This document shows positions 55,271 to 64,000 of a DNA stretch of 64,000 bases, piece by piece. The stretch covers positions 20,726,501-20,790,500 of the forward strand of contig JASXTE010000005.1 of assembly GCA_030280995.1 (NCBI GenBank), written 5' to 3'. Origin of the DNA: Hemileia vastatrix (lineage: Eukaryota; Basidiomycota; Pucciniomycetes; Pucciniales; Zaghouaniaceae). Each line of letters begins with the position of its first letter. The first letter of the stretch is position 1. The notes under the pieces were generated by a model that did no database searches, was not told the DNA's origin, and saw only the letters and a list, made by a program, of their open reading frames with translations. The translations under genes and the position numbers were made by a program.

Positions 55271-56700
55271 AGTGTTAGTAATTATAGGGACTGATTTAGA
55301 CGCTGTAGTTGTTGCAAGCAGTGTAAGTAGCATACTAATAAATTAGTTATTGTTTTACTAATGTGGCGCTAGAGTCAGTGCTGGAGATCCATTAGGGAAC
55401 TGTGTCTTGAGCGCTGGAAGAATATAAAAGGAGGACTATTAGGTAGGGACAAAGGGAGAGGACTGGTCGATCTATCTATTTAGTTAATAAAATAAGAAAA
55501 ATTGCATTAGTTGTCTTTTTAAAAAGCAGATCATAGAAAAATCAATATAGAGATATACGTGTAGCTATAGTCATAGTACCCAGTATAAGATATTAGATCT
55601 TTTTGTGATTAATTGTTTGAGAGAATATTAAAAGGTATTTTCTGAGTCTTTTAGAGTTTGTGTGTCTGTGTGTGTATTTCATATAGTATAGTGAAAGAGC
55701 GCAACATAGAGAGAATATATAGATTCAGTGGGATTAACTATTATTAGAGATATTTTATTACTATAATAAGGCATATTCAAAGAGAGCGCTTCAAGAGGGA
55801 GTAGCTGTGGATAATAGCGCTTGTTAAGAATAGAAATATCCAGATAGTAATACTTGTTTTTTTCCTTATCTTTAACTCATCTCAACTTATAAACTTTCTA
55901 GTCAAATATTAGTGTTACACATTATTACACTGTCTTTAAAAATAAGAGTGGCAGGCGCTTCTTTTTATAAATTAAAAAGGAGAACCAACCCATCTTGCAT
56001 TGTGTCTACTGCTTAGTACTTTAGAACAGTCTACAACATGACACTCGAGGCAAAAGCAGCTCATTAAATCAATAATAAAGAGGTCTAAATCCATATTTGA
56101 AGCGCAGAAGCGATTCTACATAGCAACTGCAATTTTCCTTTGTGTACTCACTATTCAACTGCACTAATCTAAAACTTTAAATCTAAATTAGTTAATCTCT
56201 CAATAGTTTGTTCAGTCTTTTCTTCGATAGGTGACGCACAGCACAAAAGTCAATGCAATATCCCCCTAAAGGTTTATTAAGTGTTTGTAGGTTATTAACA
56301 GGGATAGTGAGCATGGACGGGATGGTTAGTGGAGGGTCAAAGGGTTAACGAATGTTAGTGAGGAGGGTCCAGGTGTAACAAGTGTTTTTTTGGAGGTCTG
56401 TGGTGTGCAGAATGATGGCTGGGCATGAGGTCAATGCGAGGAGGAGTAGTGGATATAAAAGGGATTGGATTTTGGTTTGACATTCTTTAGAATTAAATTA
56501 TAAAACGTATATATAATTAATAGTGGTGAAGATTCAGGTTAAATCATTGTTATTGTACATTTCCTTACTTTCTCAGTAATCATTTCTAAAACTTAAATAT
56601 TTGATTATTGAGTTTACAACCCTTTGTGAGATCCTAAGAATATTAATATTACCTTTAAATTATATTGAGATTCTTATCAAACATATCTCAAAGAAGCAGC
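55271..56700. other. Non-coding, promoter-like stretch
   Basis: No gene. TATA-like AATATAAAAGGAGG (55422) and GGATATAAAAGGGATTGG (56453) are each followed by A+T-rich DNA, as in LTR promoters. The CpG/GCGC-rich character continues to about 56250. It may be LTR sequence of an undefined element. Confidence 0.35.
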
Positions 56701-56809
56701 TCTTTATTTGACTCATCTTTGAATCACTTCTTTGAGTATTTCCTCTGTACTTTGAAGAAGTCTCTAAACTTCTCCCTCCATCTCACTTTCTAGGAACACC
56801 CTCAACCTT

Positions 56810-57360
56810 GTGCATAGGTCTTCCGGTGACACAAGGACTGGGTTAATAGGTAGAGGTTTAATCATGGCTCTGGGAACAGTTGGAGCTCTTGGAAAAGCAG
56901 CAGGAGCTAAGATTTGATGCATGGAATCCAGAGAGTTTGAATCAGAGTGAGTGTTAAGTTAGGTTGAAGAAGTGAATGGAGTAAGATTCTTTGAAGTTGA
57001 AGGATTAAGAAGATGAGTAGAAGGTTGAGGAGATGGATGGAAAAAAGAGGCAAAGTTGGTAGCAGGAATAGGAAGAGAGCCATATTTGAGGCCAGAGAAT
57101 TTTCTTTTTTTCTCAAATTAGGTTGAACAGGCCCAGTTTTATGTGTGTTTCTTTAACTTTAAAATGATGGTACAGTCTCTATGAGCAAAAGCACAGTAGT
57201 TTCAGGATTGATCAGGAGAAGAAACAAAGGTGGGTGAAGATATGTTGAAAAGTTGAGAATATTTTTAAAAGGAAAACTGGATGAAAAATCTAAAATCTGG
57301 AGAAAAGGGCTGGTGGAAAAATTTGGACTTAAGATTTTAGAACAATCTTGGATCATTAAA
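56810..57360 (-). pseudogene. Proline/serine-rich coding remnant, unrecognised
   Basis: Minus-strand frames give SGLKYGSLPIPATNFASFFH, then LAPAAFPRAPTVPRAMIKPL and DLCTRLRVFLESEMEGEV. The stretch 57159-57356 gives SPNFSTSPFLQILDFSSSFP. Composition and setting suggest a Gag-like part of a retroelement, but no motif proves it. Confidence 0.35.
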
Positions 57361-57594
57361 ATATTTGGCCCTCAATGACCCTAAACAATAAAGTAATAAT
57401 TCTCTGTTCCACCAAGACCATAAACTGGAAATTTATTAAATGTTGGGTTTTCTATGACTTTAAACTGGAAATTTAAATCTGTTTAGATCTTTAATTCAAT
57501 CCTTTTAATTTATCATTGTCTACCAAGACTCTTAAATGGATAACAATCATTAGGAAATTTCAATCATTGATGGAAAAGGTGTTGCTAAATTTTT

Positions 57595-59260
57595 TTGAAA
57601 AAGAACTTTTTGAGGTAGAAGAAGTTTATGTCAGCCTGGATATCCCAAGGACTGAGTAAAAAGTACTTATAAGTTATATTAAACACATGGACTATACATG
57701 GGAACAATAAATTTAAGTACACAAGTTGTATACATAAGTAAAAATTATGATAAAATACAATATCTGCCATTATAACACCTTATATACATGCATATATCCA
57801 CCTTAAATAAGTCTTATGTACTTAATATTAAGTTGCAATATGTTAGGGTAATCTTAAAAACCTTAAATATAAGGCTACAAAACTTTTAAGTAGACTTAAA
57901 CCTGTTGTTTTCATTGTTTTATGTGAAAACAAGAAATGTGCTTTGAATCACTTAAAAGTGGACTATATGCACTATAAATTTAATAATATTAAAAATGAGT
58001 TTAAAAAGATAAATTTGTCTAAATTAAGGCTATTGATTTGGCTACTCAAATGCATATAAATAACACTTTTCAAATTTGGTGTTTTTTATGCCAGAAATGG
58101 CTTCTGTGTACTGGCCACATATTGCCTGCATTTTTCCTATGTGAATAGCTTCATTTTTAGAAAAGTTAGCTTTTTGACACTATAATTACCCCAAATTCTA
58201 TTCCCACTGTGGGGAAACTTTCTAAAATAGGCAACAGGCGCTTATTTAGTGTCCTAGTTTAATTACAAATGCATTGACCCTTATTATATGCACTAATTTC
58301 ATTAATAACCTCAAGCTTGGAACTTTAATTAACTATTATGCTTAAATTTGTCTTGATTAGTCAAGTATTTACCTGTGAAAGCTCCTTCCAAGTACTGCAT
58401 GTAGCTACCCCACATCACACACCCTTTTTTAAGTTTTTAAGTGGTTTCTCAGTCAATTTTGTTTATTTTTGAATGGGGATTTCATGTAGTATAATGTAAT
58501 TATTAGCCCCATCATTTCTACTTTTAGTCCCTCTTAGTATGGAGTAATAATTAGTCTTATTTTTCTCTTTTAGACTCTTATTTTAATGTATTACATGCAT
58601 ATACTCTCTTTTTTGCTTATTCTTTATTTTTGATGGATGATCCTTATTACTGCAGGATTTTGGCAGGTGATATCATTCTAATTATGTAACTTGTCACTCT
58701 TTATGTTGTTGGACATGTCTATTAGCTGGAATGAGGCTTCATCAACCATGTATAGAGCTGGTAAATCAAGGGGTATATTGGGGAAGCTCTTGTGTGTAAA
58801 AGGAGGGGGTTTTTGGTCTTGTTTTCTACATTCTTTATCATTACAATCAAAAATTTAACCAATACCATCAAAATAAATATCAATAGAACTTATTAAGTCT
58901 TTGAATAGTATCTGCATTTTTAAATCTATTTATCTACCTTCTATAAGATTGTAAGCCATATATAATTAGTAAGATTTGAATTACTGAGACCCTTATATTT
59001 GAGTTATATTTTAATACTTATTGGATTTATACTACAGTATTCATATAGGAACATTTAAAATCTTCTAGACAACTGACAATTTAAGCTAGCTCACATATAT
59101 GTACTTGATCTCAGCCTGACAGTTTCTGTCACTGATGAAGAAATATTGGATTTTATGGAGGAGTTTTTGTTGGTTGATTTGGAGTTGGGTTCAGAGGATA
59201 GGTTTTCTCAGATTTTAGAAATAAAGGTGCTAAAGAAAGTTTTGATAAAGTAAAATATCA
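57595..59260 (+). pseudogene. Acidic protein fragment split by a solo LTR
   Basis: Joining the flanks of the solo LTR gives one open frame: KELFEVEEV before it, SVTDEEILDFMEEFLLVDLE and DRFSQILEIKVLKK after it, then a stop. The frame continuity across the insertion supports a real, now broken, coding sequence. The product is not recognised. Confidence 0.45.
57629..59121 (+). mobile_element. Solo LTR of the Ty3 family (imperfect TSD GTTTA/GTTTC)
   Basis: A 1493-bp LTR runs TGTCAGCCTGGATATCCC to ATCTCAGCCTGACA. The flanking five bases match at four positions. It is homologous along its length to 3650-5399 (without its MITE) and to the LTRs of 22148-29957. Confidence 0.88.
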
Positions 59261-60864
59261 GAAAATATATTTTTTAAAATATTTTATGGGTTGGAAATTT
59301 ATTTGAATTTTGTGATGACAAATGTTTTGAAGTTGAGTTAGGTAGTTGGAATCATAGTGTGCCTCATGTTAGGAAGTTTTGGAAGAAGTTTTATGGACAT
59401 TATATCAGGAATTGAATCAAAGTATTTAGCTAAATAGGTGTAGAGTCTTCTCTCTCATGATCTTCCAGAAAGAGATTGGTAGAGAAAACTAGAGAGATTA
59501 AAACCTCATTCTCAGTAGTTAGAATTATTACAAGGAAAATATGGCATATTTCAGTTAAATTAAAAATTTCAGAAGAGAAACACAGGATCAACCAGAAAAC
59601 ATGTTTTGAAGGCACTAAAGAATCAAAATTTTAGAGGAAGAGAAGAAAAATCAAAGCGAATAATCTATTTGAAGACTATTAAAATCTGCATCAAAACTTT
59701 GATTTATTAATCTTCCTTTCATAATGTCTTTATGATTATTAGCAGAGGTCTCTTGAAGAAAAGTTAAATATTTTCTTTTCATACCATCAGCCAAATCTAT
59801 AAAGAGATATCTATGAAACCTTGGATAATGACTTATTTAATAAGTCTAATCTTCACAACATCATAAGTTTTATCAATTTAAAATCTTTAATAAAACAATA
59901 GAAGAGCAAGTATGGATGATTAACGGGTTTAAAATGATGGAAAAACTTTTGGAGCTAGGGAAAAGAGTTTAAGCAAGACTGAAAGGTGAAAATGACATGA
60001 TAGGATTAGGATCTTGAGAAGGATGAGGTAGCTCAGGTTAAGGGTTAGTATTTTAAGAAAAGGAAGCTGTTTTGGCCTTGAAATTTCTGAAGATGACTGA
60101 AATTTTGAATAATCTTTTTTTGAAGATAGTAGGATCTGGAAAAGCTGCTGGACCTGTATATACATTGGTTCTAGAAGGAATGACAGGTCATATACGTTTA
60201 AATCTCTTTATCCTGCAGTGATCACAGGAAGTTCTTCCAGTAAGGCCAGTGTTAGACGTAAGACAGGGAAACTGGTAGTTGGACCATAATTCACATGGGG
60301 AAGCTAACTTCTTTGAATAAAGGATGATTATGATGAGGTGGATATTTGATTCATAAAAGGGGAACTATTGTGATTGAAGAAGATGATAAGATGGTATAGT
60401 TATGTTGAATTTTTTTTTTTTTCAATAAAATTATGCAAAGTTGCAAGAGTGATTACATTCTTCATTGGAGGAAGGATGTGGCATTCTAAAGTTTAACACA
60501 GCAATATATGTTGATGAAAATTTATTAGGGGGTATCAAAGTTGACTGATCCTCAATTAAATTATTTGCGGATAAAAATCTTTATACCCCAATTATCTTGT
60601 GCATTTATTTTTGCTAATAATCAGGTTATTAGACATTTTAGGAGTCAAATTTAACCTCTTATCTGACATTTTTCTACTCAATTTTTCATAGCCACACATC
60701 AGACAACTCTCTGTCATAACCACATCTGTTACTACTCTCTGGATATACCTTCTACCTTGCTGTGAGCTCCCATTCTCTTCTCATCCTGTATAATCTCTCC
60801 ATTCAGAACACCTTGCTATCTCATCTGCTTGTTTTTGCTCCTTTTCATCATTATTTATCTTAAC
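59261..60864. other. Unresolved remnant DNA
   Basis: Short minus-strand frames (59430-59615 and 59929-60165) have no recognisable motif. Their Leu/Ser/Phe content resembles 56810-57360. No gene is supported. Confidence 0.3.
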
Positions 60865-62252
60865 ATGCCGCTTCATCATAGATCTTCTCAAAGGCAGCCT
60901 TCCCCCAGTTTTTCTTCAAATTTCACTACTCCCTCTTTTCTCAACTCAGACAAGAAATAAAAGACCATTCAATTAAAAAAAGATAATCATCTCCTACTGA
61001 TTAACTGCATGAAAACAAAATCTAACTATGATTCTTGTTTTGGTACTGAAAATGCAACTAAATTAGGATGGCCACCCACATCAAAAGTTAATGGTTATCT
61101 ACTAATAGCCAATGAATTATGGAATAAGACCAAGGGAAGGATAGATCATTTACCTAAAAAGGTGTCTGAACATTTCAAGTATTACCAAGGAAAAGCAAGA
61201 AGGTAAAGACTCTTTTATCTTCCACTGGTTTTGGTATCATGGACATCAATATCAGTAAGGGTATAGAATCCATAGATGATAAACTTGAATCTCTATGTCC
61301 TTACTTTAAAGAGATCGATCCTATTTTTGGAGAGTGAGCTTATGTTGATCCTGAAAACATGTTAGATAGTGAAGATGTTATCTCTGAACATGATGTTAAA
61401 GCAAATCTTTTCCCATCATCAACCTCCACTCAAGCCTCCCCTGTTCTAAATTCAAAAACTCTAGATAGCTTTGCTATAGATCCTTATGGAAATTTAAACC
61501 AACCTAATATAAATCATGTTTTTTTCTTTTATATTACCAACTCTTTTTTTATTTAAATTTTCTTATTTCTAAAAAGGCTGAAAAAAATGCAGGAGACAAA
61601 ATCAACTGAGTCTGAAGCCAGCAACAATGATGAGGAGGAAAATGTGAACTTGAACAAAAAGCAAAGGGCTTCCAGTAATCTGAATTTCCACCCTCAAGGA
61701 AGACAAAAAAGTAATACTTCATCTCAAACCCCTTTTTCTTTTATTGAAGAATTTTTGGATAAACATGATGCTGGTTAGTGACACCATACCTCTTAATACT
61801 TTACCTGACTTTTCTTCTACTTTTTGTTAATATTTTTTATCACTCTAGAACAAGTGGAAGTTTCTTAAGAGACTCTAAAGTTTGAAAAGCAAAAATATGA
61901 GCTCTCTTTATGAAGGTATGACAGAGAACATGAATTGGAAGAGAGGAAGTACAAGCTCTCTTTACTGAAGGATGATAGGGCAAGAGGCTTGGAGGTGGAG
62001 AAGTATTAGCTCTCTTTACAGAAGGATAATAGGGCACAAGACTTGGAGGAGAAGAAATTTGAACTTACTCTTTGTATTGAAAAAGTAAAAAAAGAGGAGA
62101 ACACACTTGAGCATCAATACTTAATGGATCAGAAGAAATTTAAGCATGATCTCAAAGAAAATTCAAAGAAGAAAATTATTTTAATGGAATGTGTTAAAGC
62201 CAATAAATCTTATGGGGAGACCTATTGTCTAATGAAATTTTTTAATTACTAG
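60865..62252 (+). pseudogene. Multi-exon gene of the repetitive rust-type family, disrupted
   Basis: The start is at MPLHHRSSQRQPSPSFSSNF, with a stop at 60958. It then reads KKDNHLLLINCMKTKSNYDS, CFGTENATKLGWPPTSKVNG and SEHFKYYQGKARR. A one-base shift follows (KTLLSSTGFGIMDINISKGI), then SLCPYFKEIDPIFGE, a stop and VDPENMLDSEDVISEHD. A later exon, 61587-61773, is acidic then basic (NDEEENVNLNKKQRASSN). A 75-nt intron, GTTAGT..CTCTAG (61774-61848), joins it in frame to EQVEVS. The C-terminus has four 18-residue coiled-coil repeats (LEERKYKLSLLKDDRARG) and ends MKFFNY. The N-terminal module could be a SANT/Myb-like DNA-binding domain. Function unknown. Confidence 0.6.
61900..62065 (+). repeat. 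54-bp coding tandem repeat
   Basis: About three units of 54 bp each encode an 18-residue heptad-like segment (LEVEKYxLSLQKDNRAQD). They differ from each other at several bases. Confidence 0.7.
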
Positions 62253-62389
62253 TGTGTTTTATTTTTTTCATACTTCAACTATTCCTAATTATTTGTACTT
62301 AAAATTTTACAATAATTTGGTGTATTTCATTACTCCATCCATCATTAGTTGAAGTTTTGTATTTTAATGTTAAAAATTCTTTTTTGAAT

Positions 62390-62725
62390 TAACTTTTCAA
62401 GTCTCATTTGAAAATTTTTTGATCCCCCCCTGCATTTTTTTGAAGTAAGGGGTGGGTATCTCCAAAATTCTCTCAAGTCAAGAATATTAAAAGTCTTATA
62501 TGAAAATTTGGCATTACTACCCCCTGAATTTTATGGGGATCACCAAAAATCTTGACTTGAAAGAATTTTGCAAGTCTTATAAGAAATTTTGGCAATAATT
62601 TCCCAAGCATTTTATTGAAGAAATTTTTACAAGTCATCAATTTTTCATGTCAGATTTGAAAATTTGGCAATACCCCCCCTGAATTTTATTTAAGTAAGGG
62701 GTGTAATTCACCAAAAATTAGTATA
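62390..62725. repeat. Degenerate ~100-bp tandem repeats
   Basis: Three to four units each contain CAAGTCTTATATGAAAATTT, a GGCAATAC-CCCCCTGAATTTTAT block and GGGGT(G/A)-TCACCAAAAAT. No coding frame. Confidence 0.55.
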
Positions 62726-62938
62726 TAAACAAATAATATAAATCAATTTCCCTAGTTTTAAAGTAATGACAATTCTTCTAGCCAAAATGCGGATAAATCT
62801 TGAAAAAAATGTTTGGGACTTTCCAAAAGGATAGGCCAAGGAACCTCATGAGACAAATAAATTATTTCATGATTCCCATTTATACAACACAAGCTCTTTG
62901 GCCCATTACTTTACTTTAGGAATTTGAAATATACAAGT

Positions 62939-63060
62939 CACCACGCAATATTTGGGAGGGACTTGCTAGCAAGTCCTCAAATTGAAGTCAGATGGAACTC
63001 AAACTGAACTCAGGCTGAAATCAGACTGAGATTAACTTTGAACTCATCTTGAAATATTGA
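62939..63060 (+). mobile_element. CACTA-type MITE, partial copy 7
   Basis: The left end is CACCACGCAATATTTGGG with an intact GGACTTGCTAGCAAGTCC (62967-62984), followed by reversed 11-bp units (GAACTCAGGCT, GAACTCAAACT). The other terminus is missing. AGT precedes the left end. Confidence 0.7.
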
Positions 63061-64000
63061 CCAAGGATGGATGAGTCTTTATTAAAAGCATTATGAAAGT
63101 GTATTCAAAGCTCATTTAAGTCAGAATACGTAAATACTAACAATATTCTCAATCAACAATACCTTTTTGATGAAAAGTATTTAGATCATCATTTTGAATT
63201 AAAGTTGAAGAATAAGAAGACATAAAATTACTTTATATCTTTCATGAGAATTACTTTTAAAACTAGTAATAAATTTATTAAATATTACTGAGAACATCAA
63301 AAAACACCAGTGAATTCTTGATTAATAATCCATTTTTTCAGAATTCAAATCTTCAATCTTATTGATGATACCATACAAAATGAAGTTTTCTTAGATGTAT
63401 TACAGGAATTTTTAGCCGGTGCATGAATTTATTTTCTATTTAAATAAAATATATTTCTAAAAAAAATAGAAATACTTCCTCTCAAATATTATAATTTAGC
63501 ATACTGTATTAAATACACAAAACCATAAAAATAAAACATAGCAATGTTTTTTTTAAAAAAAATTTACTCAATGATGCACTTTCACTTCTCCTTTTCTAAA
63601 ATAATTAAAAATTAACAGAATGTGATTATGTATCTCAAATAAAGGTTAATTCTTCTAGTATCAGGTTCCTATCTTCCTTATAAATGTCATAAATGCATAA
63701 AAAGGATAAAAGCAGTGACAAAATTAATATCTATATTTTTAAGATTAAAATAAGTACTTAAAAACTTAATCATTGTATCAGATATATTTTAAGAGTAAAA
63801 TACTTACTTGAAATTATGAAGCACTATTCATTCAATCAGCCAGTATTCAGTAAGCCTATTTTAATTTGGTTCAGGGATGCAAAAGAGTCATAAAAATTCA
63901 ATTCTACTCAGTGAATTTGTGTTTTGAAAAATAAATGATTAAAGAAAATCTGAAATTTCAAAGGTAAAAATAATATAAATGACAAAATATCCTTTAAAAA
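63061..64000. other. A+T-rich non-coding end of window
   Basis: No gene, repeat family or signal could be supported here. Confidence 0.5.

Overview
The window looks like a gene-poor, transposon-packed stretch of a fungal nuclear genome. It is very A+T-rich and has short spliceosomal introns (about 50-75 nt, CTRAY-like branch sites). The one recognisable housekeeping gene is a small complex I subunit of fungal type. The retroelement mix, plus a repetitive protein family that I recall from rust fungi (Pucciniales), makes a rust basidiomycete the best guess; this is inference. No bacterial, organellar, rRNA or tRNA gene was seen.

Layout. 1-19890: a nest of Ty3/Gypsy chromovirus copies. A decayed copy on the plus strand (1-2290) faces a closely similar decayed copy on the minus strand (2291-19890). 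The minus copy is broken by a solo LTR (3650-5399, TSD ATATG) and by a full-length 8.9 kb chromovirus (6546-15405, TSD GTAGG). 19891-22147: an LTR fragment, a dead Tc1/mariner transposase and a hairpin MITE. 22148-29957: a second full-length chromovirus (TSD CAGAG) that lost about 2 kb of pol. 30518-38792: a defective Ty1/Copia element (TSD CAACC) whose 5' LTR was split by a very young Copia element (33523-38721, TSD AGCTT). 39702-40060: a three-exon gene for an NDUFB10/PDSW-like complex I subunit. 40600-43640: a second dead Tc1 transposase, a PIF/Harbinger-like element (41698-42573) forming a large palindrome with a neighbour, and a remnant of the rust-type family. 46600-53930: two head-to-head decayed Ty3-like elements of another lineage. 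53990-64000: coding scraps, another solo LTR (57629-59121), a broken multi-exon gene of the rust-type family (60865-62252), and mostly silent DNA.

Scattered through these are six complete copies and one partial copy of a roughly 240-260 bp MITE. Its CACTA-like ends, 3-bp target duplications, 18-bp palindromes and 11-bp subterminal repeats mark it as a non-autonomous CACTA (CMC/EnSpm) element.

How the parts work together: nearly everything is parasitic DNA. The chromoviruses share one plan: a leader ORF0 with a KWKWDW motif, a probable small intron, Gag with a zinc knuckle, an aspartic protease, RT, RNase H, an integrase and a C-terminal chromodomain. No copy here is intact, so any recent movement probably relied on enzymes supplied elsewhere. 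I found no clearly new discrete system. The least explained signals are the ORF0-intron-Gag arrangement, the palindrome-ended CACTA MITE, and a 19-residue tandem repeat between RNase H and integrase in the 46.6-53.9 kb elements. All comparisons were made by eye.
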